Positions 25,926 through 34,309 of a stretch of 64,000 nucleotides of DNA are shown one piece after another (position 1 is the stretch's first letter; the number at the start of each line of letters is the position of its first letter). The stretch covers positions 124,001 through 188,000 of the forward strand of contig NZ_JARKMR010000002.1 in NCBI RefSeq assembly GCF_029350975.1, given 5' to 3'. Made by a program: the position numbers and the translations under genes. The stretch comes from Maribacter zhoushanensis. Its GTDB lineage: Bacteria > Bacteroidota > Bacteroidia > Flavobacteriales > Flavobacteriaceae. The notes beneath the pieces are model-generated. The model had not been told where the DNA came from and ran no database searches. It saw only the letters and a program-made list of their open reading frames with translations.

Positions 25926-25948
25926 CACTCCTTAAAAACAAATATAAT

Positions 25949-26290
25949 ATGAACCATTACGAAACTGTTTTCATTTTGAATCCCGTTCTATCTGATGTTC
26001 AGATAGAGGAAACAGTTAAGAAATTCGAAGATTTCTTAATTAACAATGGCGCCAAAATGGTAGCTAAAGAGAATTGGGGGCTAAAGAAGTTAGCTTATCC
26101 TATTCAAAACAAAAAAAGTGGATTTTACCACTTGTTTGAATTTACGAACTCTGGTGAGGTAGTTACACCTTACGAACAAGAGTTTAGAAGAGATGAACGT
26201 GTTATGCGTTTCTTGACCGTTAAGTTGGACAAGCACGCTGTTGCATGGGCAGAAAAAAGAAGAACAAGAAACAAAACCGCTAAAGCTTAA
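25949..26290 (+). CDS. rpsF: 30S ribosomal protein S6
   Basis: S6 (113 aa from the ATG at 25949) binds the central domain of 16S rRNA with S18. Seen: '[29 protein letters not shown]' region, '[27 protein letters not shown]' and '[15 protein letters not shown]', all typical. The frame stays open to 25724, but the upstream part contains the promoter and is not S6-like, so the internal ATG is chosen. First gene of rpsF-rpsR-rplI. Confidence 0.97.
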   Translation: MNHYETVFILNPVLSDVQIEETVKKFEDFLINNGAKMVAKENWGLKKLAYPIQNKKSGFYHLFEFTNSGEVVTPYEQEFRRDERVMRFLTVKLDKHAVAWAEKRRTRNKTAKA

Positions 26291-26295
26291 GTATT

Positions 26296-26592
26296 ATGGC
26301 AACATTACAACAACAGGCAAAAGGAAAGAAAGATGGAGAGATCAGATATCTTACTCCATTAAACATTGAAACCAACACTAAGAAGAAGTATTGTCGTTTT
26401 AAAAAATCTGGTATTAAGTACGTAGATTATAAAGATGCTGATTTTTTATTGAAGTTGGTAAACGAGCAAGGTAAATTATTACCTAGAAGACTTACAGGAA
26501 CTTCATTGAAGTATCAAAGAAAAGTGGCACAAGCCGTAAAAAGAGCTCGTCATTTGGCGTTAATGCCATATGTTGCTGATTTATTAAAATAA
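26296..26592 (+). CDS. rpsR: 30S ribosomal protein S18
   Basis: S18 (98 aa), partner of S6 in the small-subunit platform. Seen: '[41 protein letters not shown]' spread, followed by '[20 protein letters not shown]', the usual RNA-binding C-terminus. Starts 5 bp after rpsF and is followed by rplI after 13 bp, the widespread bacterial order. Confidence 0.98.
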   Translation: MATLQQQAKGKKDGEIRYLTPLNIETNTKKKYCRFKKSGIKYVDYKDADFLLKLVNEQGKLLPRRLTGTSLKYQRKVAQAVKRARHLALMPYVADLLK

Positions 26593-26605
26593 TAAGAAAA
26601 GAATC

Positions 26606-27058
26606 ATGGAGCTTATATTAAAAGAAGACGTACAAAATTTAGGTTTTAAAGACGACGTAGTAAATGTTAAGAACGGTTACGGAAGAAATTTCCTTATACC
26701 ACAAGGCTTAGCTACTATGGCTACAGTTTCTGCTAAAAAAGTTTTAGCTGAAAATCTAAAGCAAAGAGCACATAAAGATAAAAAAGTTGTTGACGCTGCT
26801 AAGAAAGTAGAAGAAGCGTTAAAAGCTTTAGAATTGAAAATTACTGCTAAGACAGGTGCTGCCGATAAATTATTCGGTTCTGTTACTAATGGTGATTTAG
26901 CTGATGCAATTGAAAAAGAAGGTCATTCAATTGACAAAAAATTCATTAACATTCAAGGTGGTGCAGTTAAAAGAACTGGACCTTATAATGCACAAATTAG
27001 ATTACACCGTGAGGTGATTGTTGATTTTGGTTTCGAAGTAGTTGCGGAACAAAAATAA
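26606..27058 (+). CDS. rplI: 50S ribosomal protein L9
   Basis: L9 (150 aa): N-terminal RNA-binding domain 'LILKEDVQNLGFKDDVVNVKNGYGRNFLIPQG' region, a long connecting helix (~50-75) and C-terminal domain with 'ADKLFGSVTNGDLADAI' and 'HREVIVDFGFEVV'. It binds 23S rRNA near the L1 stalk. Ends the S6-S18-L9 operon; a strong terminator follows. Confidence 0.98.
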   Translation: MELILKEDVQNLGFKDDVVNVKNGYGRNFLIPQGLATMATVSAKKVLAENLKQRAHKDKKVVDAAKKVEEALKALELKITAKTGAADKLFGSVTNGDLADAIEKEGHSIDKKFINIQGGAVKRTGPYNAQIRLHREVIVDFGFEVVAEQK

Positions 27059-27081
27059 ATAACTATCTAGTAGATATATTT

Positions 27082-27112
27082 AAAAGAGCTATGCGTGCAT
27101 AGCTCTTTTTTT
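27082..27112 (+). terminator. Terminator of rpsF-rpsR-rplI operon
   Basis: A 12-bp stem (AAAAGAGCTATG 27082-27093 with CATAGCTCTTTT 27098-27109), CGTG tetraloop, then T-run. Confidence 0.95.
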
Positions 27113-27117
27113 ATTGG

Positions 27118-27125
27118 TATTTTTG
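27118..27125 (+). promoter_or_regulatory. -7 promoter element of Oar-like TonB receptor
   Basis: TATTTTTG, exact consensus, 36 bp before the receptor ATG and immediately after the rplI terminator. It shows that the receptor is a separate unit and that its start is the ATG at 27161. Confidence 0.6.
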
Positions 27126-27160
27126 TTAAAGAACTCATAAATAACTCAAAACCAATAAAA

Positions 27161-30100
27161 ATGAAAAACAACTTGTTTTTTCAATTGCTGTTGCTACTTT
27201 TTGTAAGTGCAACCTATGGTCAAGTTACTACCTCTAATATTAGAGGTTTGGTAATGGACGATCAAGATCAACCACTATTTGGCGCAAATATTGTTGCTGT
27301 CCACACCCCAACAGGTACTAAGTACGGGTCTATTACCAATGAAGATGGTAGGTTTAACCTACTTAACCTTCGTGTTGGTGGTCCTTACAAGGTTGAAATT
27401 TCTTATGTAGGGTTTAAACCTTACGAACTTACCGATGTTAATTTGTCATTAGGGCAAACGTTCAATATTGATATTAAATTAGCAAGTGAAAGTCAGGCAT
27501 TGGACGAAGTTACCGTAGTATCTGATCGTTCTGGTACTTTTAGTAGTGATCGTACCGGTGCAGAAACTAGTGTGGGTAGAAGAGAATTAACGCGCTTACC
27601 AACAATTTCACGTTCTGCTGCAGATTTTACGCGTTTAGAGCCAACGGCTAGTGGAAATTCGTTTGGTGGTAGAAATGACCAATTCAATAACTTTTCATTG
27701 GATGGAGCAATTTTTAATAACCCTTTCGGCTTAGATGCGGCTACTCCTGGTGGTCAAACAGATTCACAACCAATTTCATTAGATGCAATTGATCAAATTC
27801 AAGTATCTACTGCACCATATGATGTTACCCAATCAGGATTTACAGGGGCTTCAGTGAACGCTGTAACTAAGAGTGGTAGTAATGAATTTCATGGTACGGT
27901 TTATGGATTTTTCAGAAATGAAGATATGACCGGAGGAAAGATTAAAGGAGACGATATTGTTAAGCCTAAATTAGACCAAAGTCAATACGGCGTTAGTATC
28001 GGTGGACCAATAGTAAAGAATAAACTTTTCTTCTTCGCTAATTTTGAAAGAGATGAACGTACAGATTTGGGAACCAATGGATGGGTTCCAAACACAGGTT
28101 CTGGTGCTATTAATGAATCTAGAGTGCTAGAAAGCGATTTAATAGCTGTTAGAGATCAATTATTGGCGGTAGGTTATGATCCGGGAGCATATGAAGGGTT
28201 TACGCATGATGCTGAATCTACAAAAGGACTTTTTAAATTAGACTGGAATATAAATGATAACAATCGTTTAGCAGTTATTTATAATTTTTTAAATGCATCT
28301 AAACAAAAGCCGGCTCACCCATCGGCAATACAATTTAGAGGACCTAATGCAAATACATTGCAATTTCAAAACTCTGGTTATGAAATAAATAATGAGATTA
28401 GGTCGGTGCAAGTTGAATTAAATTCAACGCTATCTGAAACAGCTTCAAATAAGTTACAAGTAGGATATACTCATTTTAACGATTATAGAAATCCATTTTC
28501 TACACCTGCGCCTTCTATTAATATTTCAAAAGATGGTTCTAATTATATCATAGCAGGTCACGAACCATTTTCGGCTAACAATAGGTTAGATCAAAAAGTG
28601 TTTCAGATTACGAATAACTTAAATTTTTACAAAGGCGACCATACATATACCGTAGGTTTTTCTTTAGAGAAATTTATGTTCGATAATTCATTTAATCTAA
28701 CTTCATATGGTTTTTCCAAATTTGGGAGTGTAGATATTAATGAGTTTGATGCAACTACATATGATTTTGCAGGTCCACAAGCTACGTTCAATGCAAATAA
28801 TGCAGTGCCAGACGGTGAAGGTTGGGCCTTGGCAGAAACTAATGTTGGTCAATTAGCGTTTTATGTGCAAGACGAGTGGAGTGTAAGTGAAAAATTTAAA
28901 TTAACGTACGGTGTTCGTTTTGATAAGCCGTTGTTTTTTGATTCTGCTGAAAAAGCACAAGATGTAATTGATAGAGGTTTTGTAATTGCAGATCAGCCAT
29001 ACCAAAATCCAAATACAGGTGAAACCGTATTTATAGATAATACGCAGATGCCTTCTAATGATTGGTTAATATCACCTAGAGTAGGTTTTAATTATGATGT
29101 TTATGATGATAAATCATTACAATTACGTGGTGGTTCAGGTTTGTTTACAGGTCGTTTTCCATTCGTGTGGTTAGGAAATCAGATTTCTTCTCCAGATGTA
29201 TTCTTCTTGCAGGCAGTTGATCCAGATTACAAATTTCCACAGGTTTGGAGAACTAATTTGGGTGCAGATAAACGTTTAGATAATGGTATGGTGCTTACGG
29301 CGGATGTTTCTTATACTAAAGATATCAATGGACCACATGTACAAAACTGGGCATTGACATCTCCATCAGGTATTTTATCTGGTGTAGATACGAGAGCAAC
29401 CTATACTGAAGGCGATTTATTAAATAGTTTTGGTTTAGGAGCCGGACCATATGTTTTTACAAATTCTAACAAAGGTAGAATTTGGAATGCATCTTTAAAG
29501 GCTCAGAAAAATTTCAATAATGGTTTATATGCAATGATGGCTTATAGCTACTTAGATGCAAAAGATGTAAATTCTATTGAAGCTGAGATTACTTCAGATG
29601 CTTTTGCAGGTAACCCAATTGTAAATGATGCTAATGCAGATATCTTAGCGCCATCAAAATATGGTGATAAACATAGATTTATTGGTGTGGCTAGTAAAAA
29701 TTGGGAGTACGGTAATGGAAAATGGGCTACCACTTTGTCAACATTTTTTGAATATGCTCAAGGCGGTAGATTCAATTATACATATGGAGGAGACATAAAC
29801 GGAGATGGCTCAGGTATCAACGATCTTATTTATGTACCAACATCTGCTGAAATAGGTCAAATGCAATTTTCAGGGGCTGGTCAAGGCGCTGCTTTTGATT
29901 CTTATATTGCTCAAGATGATTACTTAAGTGGTCGTAGAGGTCAGTATGCAGAGCGTTACGGAGCTTTAACACCATGGAGAGGTCGTTGGGATGTTAAATT
30001 CTTACAAGATTATAAAATCACTGTTTCTGAAGGTAAGACAAACACTATTCAATTTAGTGTAGATGTGTTGAATATTGGTAATATGATCAGTTCTGATTGG

Positions 30101-30268
30101 GGATTGGTTCAACAGCCAAACAACATTCAGCCAGTAGGTGTAACGGTTGATCCAGATTCAAGTGTACCAACTTACACGTTCAATCCTGAATTAACAGAAA
30201 CTTTTGGATATGATGCTAGCTTGTTATCTAGATGGCAAGCACAAGTAGGATTAAGATATATCTTCTAA
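27161..30268 (+). CDS. Oar-like TonB-dependent outer-membrane receptor
   Basis: A 1035-residue outer-membrane protein: signal peptide 1-20 (ends ATYGQ), CarboxypepD_reg-like domain (~25-115, 'RGLVMDDQDQPLFGANIVAV', 'GSITNEDGRFNLLNL'), plug domain (~120-235) and a large beta-barrel ending in aromatic 'VGLRYIF'. The plug sequence ('QPISLDAIDQIQVSTAPYDV', 'TKSGSNEFHGTVYGFFRNE') is of the Oar/OmpA-related type, not SusC. No SusD-like partner adjoins it. The substrate is unknown; import of a nutrient or role in adhesion are possible. The start at 27161 excludes an upstream extension that would contain the promoter. Confidence 0.9.
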   Translation: MKNNLFFQLLLLLFVSATYGQVTTSNIRGLVMDDQDQPLFGANIVAVHTPTGTKYGSITNEDGRFNLLNLRVGGPYKVEISYVGFKPYELTDVNLSLGQTFNIDIKLASESQALDEVTVVSDRSGTFSSDRTGAETSVGRRELTRLPTISRSAADFTRLEPTASGNSFGGRNDQFNNFSLDGAIFNNPFGLDAATPGGQTDSQPISLDAIDQIQVSTAPYDVTQSGFTGASVNAVTKSGSNEFHGTVYGFFRNEDMTGGKIKGDDIVKPKLDQSQYGVSIGGPIVKNKLFFFANFERDERTDLGTNGWVPNTGSGAINESRVLESDLIAVRDQLLAVGYDPGAYEGFTHDAESTKGLFKLDWNINDNNRLAVIYNFLNASKQKPAHPSAIQFRGPNANTLQFQNSGYEINNEIRSVQVELNSTLSETASNKLQVGYTHFNDYRNPFSTPAPSINISKDGSNYIIAGHEPFSANNRLDQKVFQITNNLNFYKGDHTYTVGFSLEKFMFDNSFNLTSYGFSKFGSVDINEFDATTYDFAGPQATFNANNAVPDGEGWALAETNVGQLAFYVQDEWSVSEKFKLTYGVRFDKPLFFDSAEKAQDVIDRGFVIADQPYQNPNTGETVFIDNTQMPSNDWLISPRVGFNYDVYDDKSLQLRGGSGLFTGRFPFVWLGNQISSPDVFFLQAVDPDYKFPQVWRTNLGADKRLDNGMVLTADVSYTKDINGPHVQNWALTSPSGILSGVDTRATYTEGDLLNSFGLGAGPYVFTNSNKGRIWNASLKAQKNFNNGLYAMMAYSYLDAKDVNSIEAEITSDAFAGNPIVNDANADILAPSKYGDKHRFIGVASKNWEYGNGKWATTLSTFFEYAQGGRFNYTYGGDINGDGSGINDLIYVPTSAEIGQMQFSGAGQGAAFDSYIAQDDYLSGRRGQYAERYGALTPWRGRWDVKFLQDYKITVSEGKTNTIQFSVDVLNIGNMISSDWGLVQQPNNIQPVGVTVDPDSSVPTYTFNPELTETFGYDASLLSRWQAQVGLRYIF

Positions 30269-30287
30269 GTTTAGAAAATTAAGTTGT

Positions 30288-30318
30288 AAAAGCCCTAGCA
30301 AATATGTTAGGGCTTTTT
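30288..30318 (+). terminator. Terminator of Oar-like receptor
   Basis: A 10-bp stem (AAAAGCCCTA 30288-30297 with TAGGGCTTTT 30308-30317), 10-nt loop, T-run. Its T-run is shared with the start of the next promoter. Confidence 0.88.
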
Positions 30319-30325
30319 ATTTTTG
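30318..30325 (+). promoter_or_regulatory. -7 promoter element directly before a start codon
   Basis: TATTTTTG, exact consensus, with the final G only 5 bp before the A of the next ATG (30330). Predicts a leaderless transcript. It is packed against the preceding terminator, sharing its T-run. Confidence 0.55.
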
Positions 30326-30329
30326 CAAA

Positions 30330-30806
30330 ATGAAATATACGAGGCTTACAAAAGAACAATTAGAGGAATTGCACCCAGAGTTTATAAACTTTCTGGCAAC
30401 ACAATCTATTACTGGTGATGAGTGGGATACCATAAAGAAAGATAAGCCAGAAGTAGCAGAAGAGGAGTTAGATGTTTTTAGCGATTTGGTATGGGAAGGT
30501 GTGTTGAGTAAAGTTTCTTATTTAGAAAATATTTCAGATAAACAAATGCACCTATTTCATTTAACCGATAAAGAGATGAAACTGATATCGGTGAAAGTGA
30601 TGAATCCAGAAATTGATTTGACTACGCCTATTGGTTTTGATTGGTTCAAGAGAAACTGGCAATCTGATTTTGTAGAATATTTGACCGCTGCAAAGGCATA
30701 TACCGAAGATAAAAACCTAGATAAGTTTTTGCTGCTGCAACAAGGTGCGGTAATAACAAAGGGTGAATTGTACAAATGGTTCGAGAAAGTCATCGTTACC
30801 AAATAA
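30330..30806 (+). CDS. DUF6495-like protein
   Basis: A 158-residue soluble acidic protein with no signal peptide or membrane segment. It begins 'MKYTRLTKEQLEELHPEFINFLATQSI' and carries 'EEELDVFSDLVWEGVL', a pattern I associate with the Flavobacteriia-specific family DUF6495; that assignment is from memory. Helical, no catalytic motif seen. Likely leaderless (promoter box ends 4 bp before the ATG). hisS follows 83 bp later with its own promoter. Confidence 0.75.
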   Translation: MKYTRLTKEQLEELHPEFINFLATQSITGDEWDTIKKDKPEVAEEELDVFSDLVWEGVLSKVSYLENISDKQMHLFHLTDKEMKLISVKVMNPEIDLTTPIGFDWFKRNWQSDFVEYLTAAKAYTEDKNLDKFLLLQQGAVITKGELYKWFEKVIVTK

Positions 30807-30862
30807 AACTCTAAAAATCTAAAATCCATACCGGTAAAATATGGCCTTACTTTATGGAAGGT

Positions 30863-30870
30863 TATATTTG
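30863..30870 (+). promoter_or_regulatory. -7 promoter element of hisS
   Basis: TATATTTG, exact TAnnTTTG, 19 bp before the hisS ATG at 30890. It lies inside the open frame upstream of that ATG, so it decides the start codon. Confidence 0.65.
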
Positions 30871-30889
30871 CAATACAATAAAAAAATTA

Positions 30890-32269
30890 ATGGCACAGAA
30901 ACCATCTATACCAAAAGGAACTCGCGATTTTAATCCATCAGAAATTGCAAAGCGTAATTATATATTTGACATCATCAAAAAGAACTTTCAGACTTATGGT
31001 TTTCAACCCATAGAAACCCCTTCTTTTGAGAACTCAGATACACTATTGGGTAAATATGGAGAAGAAGGTGACCGTCTTATATTTAAGATTTTAAATTCTG
31101 GAGATTTTCTTAGAAAGGTAGATGATACTACTTATGCTGAAAAAAACGCTAATAGTATAGCTCCTAAAATTACCGAAAAAGCATTACGATACGATTTAAC
31201 CGTACCATTTGCCCGTTACGTGGTAATGCATCAAAATGAATTAGATTTTCCGTTTAAGCGCTATCAAATTCAACCCGTGTGGAGGGCTGATAGACCTCAA
31301 AAAGGTAGATTTAGAGAGTTTTTTCAATGTGATGCCGATGTTGTTGGATCAGACTCTTTATTGCAAGAAGTGGAATTAATTCAGTTGTATGATGCTGTAT
31401 TTTCTGATTTAAAATTGGAAGGTGCTATCATTAAGATGAACAATAGAAAAATTTTAGCTGGTATAGCAGAAGTTATCGGAGCTAAAGATTTATTGATAGA
31501 TTTCACTGTTGCGTTAGATAAGTTAGATAAAATAGGGGAAGAGGGTGTTAAAAAAGAGATGCTCGCTAAAGGAATTACCGAAGAAGCAATTGAAAAAGCG
31601 TCTCCACTATTTTTGCCACAAGGTAATAACGATGAACAATTAGAGCGTTTAGATGCTTTATTAAAAGATTCTGAGGAAGGTAAGAAAGGGCTAGAAGAGC
31701 TTCGTTTTATTTTAGAGACTATTTCTGTTCTAGGTCTTCGGTCTGCAAATTTATCTATAGATGTCACTCTTGCCCGCGGATTAAATTACTACACCGGAGC
31801 TATTTTTGAAGTAGCGGCACCAAAAGGTGTGAAAATGGGATCCATAGGTGGTGGCGGTCGTTATGACGACCTTACAGGTATTTTTGGTTTAAAAAATGTA
31901 AGTGGTGTTGGTATTTCATTTGGTCTTGATAGAATCTATTTGGTTTTAGAGGATTTAGAACTTTTTCCAGAGGCAATTGACCAATCTCTTCAAGTATTAT
32001 GTGTCAATTTTGGAGATAAAGAAGCTTTGGCTGCTTTAAAATTGGTTACTCAATTACGTAAATCTGGGGTAAAGGCAGATATCTATCCTTCTAACGCCAA
32101 GATGCAAAAGCAGATGAAATATGCTAATAATCGTAATGTGCCTTATGTCATTCTAATAGGTGAACAAGAGTTGGATAATAATTCATTCGTTGTCAAAAAC
32201 ATGAAAGAAGGAACGCAAAAGGAGTATAGCTTGGATAAGGCTTCAGATTTTGTAAGCAACTTGAGCTAA
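30890..32269 (+). CDS. hisS: Histidyl-tRNA synthetase
   Basis: HisRS (459 aa from ATG 30890) charges tRNA-His. Class II motifs are visible: '[20 protein letters not shown]' start, motif 1 'QPIETPSFE', motif 2 '[21 protein letters not shown]' region, histidine-binding '[14 protein letters not shown]', 'GGGGRYDDL' and motif 3 '[11 protein letters not shown]'; then a C-terminal anticodon-binding domain ('[18 protein letters not shown]'). Complete. An in-frame upstream start at 30854 is rejected because the promoter lies after it. Confidence 0.97.
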   Translation: MAQKPSIPKGTRDFNPSEIAKRNYIFDIIKKNFQTYGFQPIETPSFENSDTLLGKYGEEGDRLIFKILNSGDFLRKVDDTTYAEKNANSIAPKITEKALRYDLTVPFARYVVMHQNELDFPFKRYQIQPVWRADRPQKGRFREFFQCDADVVGSDSLLQEVELIQLYDAVFSDLKLEGAIIKMNNRKILAGIAEVIGAKDLLIDFTVALDKLDKIGEEGVKKEMLAKGITEEAIEKASPLFLPQGNNDEQLERLDALLKDSEEGKKGLEELRFILETISVLGLRSANLSIDVTLARGLNYYTGAIFEVAAPKGVKMGSIGGGGRYDDLTGIFGLKNVSGVGISFGLDRIYLVLEDLELFPEAIDQSLQVLCVNFGDKEALAALKLVTQLRKSGVKADIYPSNAKMQKQMKYANNRNVPYVILIGEQELDNNSFVVKNMKEGTQKEYSLDKASDFVSNLS

Positions 32270-32305
32270 TAGATTCAAAATCAGATATATTTTTACTGAG
32301 TCATT

Positions 32306-32335
32306 TTTGATTATATTTGGTTAACCAATTTGGTT
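32306..32335 (+). promoter_or_regulatory. Promoter with overlapping TTGGTTAACCAA operator
   Basis: TATATTTG at 32312-32319 matches the -7 consensus. Overlapping it is the perfect 12-bp palindrome TTGGTTAACCAA (32317-32328), itself followed by a second half-site so that AACCAATTTGGTT (32323-32335) forms another dyad. The shape resembles FadR/GntR-type operators (TGGT..ACCA). Binding there would block the polymerase. About 77 bp upstream of the SDR gene. Confidence 0.65.
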
Positions 32336-32405
32336 GTGCAATTTGTATTGTATGATTAAAATGCATTTAAATCAAAATTAAATTAAGTTTATAATTAAAA
32401 ACATC

Positions 32406-33176
32406 ATGACAAATAGTAACAAATTATCTGGAAAAAATATACTGATTACAGCTGGTGCTCAGGGAATTGGAGAATCAATTACCAAGCATTTTATCGATAG
32501 TGGAGCCAATGTTGCTATTCATTATTTTTCTAGCGCAGATTCTGCAAACGAATTGGTGAAATATGCCACAGATAAAAGGCTGAAAGCTATTGCAATTTCT
32601 GGAGATTTAACTAAAGAAGAAGATGCTAATACCTTAGTTGAAAAAACAGTAGAAGCTTTAGGCGGTCTAAATATTCTTGTAAATAATGCCGGTTCTTTAG
32701 TTGCTAGAAAGTTACTTAGCGAAATGGAAACAGAATTTTGGCACAAGGTCATGGATATTAATCTAACATCAATGATGTTTGTTACACGTGCGGCGGCATC
32801 TTATTTGGCAAAGCATGAAAACAGCAGTATAGTTAATTTAGCATCATTGGCCGGGCGTAAAGGAGGTCACCCGGGTTCTTTGGTATATTCTACCAGTAAA
32901 GGGGCTATATTAACCTATACGAGAGCTCTTGCGTCAGAATTAGGACCACAGGGTACAAGGGTTAATGCTGTTGCGCCAGGACTTATTTTAGGTACCTCAT
33001 TTCATAATACACATACCACAAAAGAATCTGCGGCAGAAACGACTAAAGGAATTCCTATTCAAAGAGCAGGTAATGCAGATGACGTAGCTAGAGCTGTATT
33101 GTATTTGGCATCTGAATATGATGGGTTTATTACAGGAGCTACACTTGATATTAATGGAGGTGTCTACAATATGTAG
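32406..33176 (+). CDS. Short-chain dehydrogenase/reductase (SDR)
   Basis: A 256-residue classical SDR: cofactor loop 'TAGAQGIG' at 15-22 (TAG replaces the usual TGG/TGA start), NNAG at 93-96, catalytic Ser147, Tyr161 and Lys165 (YSTSK), 'GTRVNAVAPG', and C-terminal 'GFITGATLDINGG'. The fingerprint is of the FabG-like/sugar-dehydrogenase group. A sugar or sugar-acid substrate is suggested by the adjacent RbsD/FucU gene and a GntR-type operator on its promoter. The 5'-flank is a 136-bp gap with that operator. Confidence 0.88.
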   Translation: MTNSNKLSGKNILITAGAQGIGESITKHFIDSGANVAIHYFSSADSANELVKYATDKRLKAIAISGDLTKEEDANTLVEKTVEALGGLNILVNNAGSLVARKLLSEMETEFWHKVMDINLTSMMFVTRAAASYLAKHENSSIVNLASLAGRKGGHPGSLVYSTSKGAILTYTRALASELGPQGTRVNAVAPGLILGTSFHNTHTTKESAAETTKGIPIQRAGNADDVARAVLYLASEYDGFITGATLDINGGVYNM

Positions 33177-33194
33177 AAGCTCGTAAACTTATAG

Positions 33195-33230
33195 AAACCC
33201 TAGTTTACTTTTTTAATTGACTAGGGTTTT
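33195..33230 (+). terminator. Hairpin between SDR and RbsD/FucU genes
   Basis: A 10-bp stem (AAACCCTAGT 33195-33204 with ACTAGGGTTT 33220-33229), 15-nt T-rich loop, weak T-tail. It probably ends or attenuates the SDR transcript. Confidence 0.75.
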
Positions 33231-33261
33231 ATTCTCATACTCTTTAAAAAAAAATATACAT

Positions 33262-33696
33262 ATGCTTAAGACTCCGGTTATACATCCACAAATTATGGAG
33301 GCGCTTGGGCGCTCAGGTCATTTTACACAAGTGGTCATTGCAGATGGTAATTTACCAGTAGGGGCTATGACGGGTCCTAATTCTACTACGGTACATTTAA
33401 ATTTTCGTCCGGGATTATTAGATGCACTAACTGTTTTAGAAGGAATTTTAGAAGTTTGCCCTGTACAAGGTGCTATAGTTATGGAAAAACCTGCTGAAGC
33501 AAATGCAGAGATTCATAATGCATACAAAAAGTTACTTGGAGATGTCACTTGGGATGAAATGGAGCGATGGGCTTTTTATGATAAAATTAGAGACCAAAAT
33601 ACGACCTTAATTATTCAGACAGGTGAGCAAAGACGTTTTGCAAATTTAATTTTAACCGTTGGCGTTGTAAAAATGGCTGAAGAATCTGGATTTTAA
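33262..33696 (+). CDS. RbsD/FucU family sugar mutarotase
   Basis: A 144-residue protein (ATG at 33262; the frame extends upstream through the terminator hairpin, so the longer form is rejected). RbsD/FucU fold: 'GRSGHFTQVVIADGNLP' with His20 and Asp28, the catalytic pair of ribose pyranase/fucose mutarotase, and 'DKIRDQNTTLIIQTGEQRRFANLIL' C-terminally. It speeds anomer or pyranose/furanose conversion of a monosaccharide, fucose or ribose being the known substrates. The preceding SDR could oxidise the same sugar. Confidence 0.9.
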   Translation: MLKTPVIHPQIMEALGRSGHFTQVVIADGNLPVGAMTGPNSTTVHLNFRPGLLDALTVLEGILEVCPVQGAIVMEKPAEANAEIHNAYKKLLGDVTWDEMERWAFYDKIRDQNTTLIIQTGEQRRFANLILTVGVVKMAEESGF

Positions 33697-33711
33697 AGAA
33701 GAGTATAGCTT

Positions 33712-34266
33712 TTACAAATTGTTTTCTTTACTGTGTATTTCTTTAAGTATAGTCTTGTAATAAGAATTATCATGAGGAACATAGCTGTATTTAATAGGAT
33801 TTTTCAATGCTTTGCTAAATTCATTTATAGAAATCAGTTTTAAGGCTTCAACTTCACTGTCTTGCTTTTGAAGTGTGCTAAATGATGATTTTAGCTTAGC
33901 GATAAATGTGTGATGAAACTCGTAATCTTTCAATAATTCAGAATGATTTTTGACAGATTTAAAAATGCCTATTTTTTTCAAATCTGAAGCGAATACTTTT
34001 AATCCAATTTCTTCTTGTATTTCTCTTAAAGCAGATGTAATGATATCTTCCCCAGCACCTATGTGTCCTGCAACGGATACATCCCAAAGTAAAGGGTAGA
34101 TATCTTTATCCTTTCCTCGTTGCTGCATTAGAATTTTTCCGTCCGAAGTATAGAACCAGATATGAACAGTTTGGTGAAACCATCCATTTTTATGTGCTTC
34201 CGACTTCATAGCGGTAGTATTCGTCATTATTCCATCAGCATCTAAAATGTCAATTAATTCGTCCAT
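33712..34266 (-). CDS. NUDIX hydrolase, YfcD/Idi-like
   Basis: A 184-residue NUDIX protein. The NUDIX box is complete (GxxxxxEx7REUxEExGU, about 73-95: G-A-G-E-D-I-I..REIQEEIGL). The N-terminal 'NGWFHQTVHIWFYTSDGKILMQQRGKDKDIYPLLWDVSVAGHI' pattern resembles isopentenyl-diphosphate isomerase and YfcD, without the full IDI active-site set, so a nucleoside-diphosphate-X substrate is likelier. It lies 44 bp downstream of the M42 peptidase on the same strand, beyond that gene's terminator. Confidence 0.9.
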   Translation of the reverse strand: MDELIDILDADGIMTNTTAMKSEAHKNGWFHQTVHIWFYTSDGKILMQQRGKDKDIYPLLWDVSVAGHIGAGEDIITSALREIQEEIGLKVFASDLKKIGIFKSVKNHSELLKDYEFHHTFIAKLKSSFSTLQKQDSEVEALKLISINEFSKALKNPIKYSYVPHDNSYYKTILKEIHSKENNL

Positions 34267-34271
34267 AAAAC

Positions 34272-34301
34272 AAAAAAAATCCCTCCGATGAAAGAGGGAT
34301 T
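34272..34301 (-). terminator. Terminator of M42 peptidase gene
   Basis: Stem AATCCCTC (34278-34285) with GAGGGATT (34294-34301) and, on the minus strand, a T-run of seven or more. Lies 8 bp past the M42 stop. Confidence 0.9.
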
Positions 34302-34309
34302 ATTAAAAT

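Noticed and set aside
25724-25948. N-terminal extension of 75 codons to S6 (open frame from 25724)
   Set aside because: The region holds the TATTTTTG promoter and upstream dyads, and the sequence is not S6-like; the conserved protein begins at the ATG at 25949.
25719-25948. S6:S18 autoregulatory leader RNA before rpsF
   Set aside because: The predicted leader is only ~20 nt, too short for the known leader; the dyads lie upstream of the promoter.
27095-27160. Upstream start for the Oar-like receptor
   Set aside because: It would begin inside the rplI terminator and include the receptor's own -7 box; the signal peptide starts at 27161.
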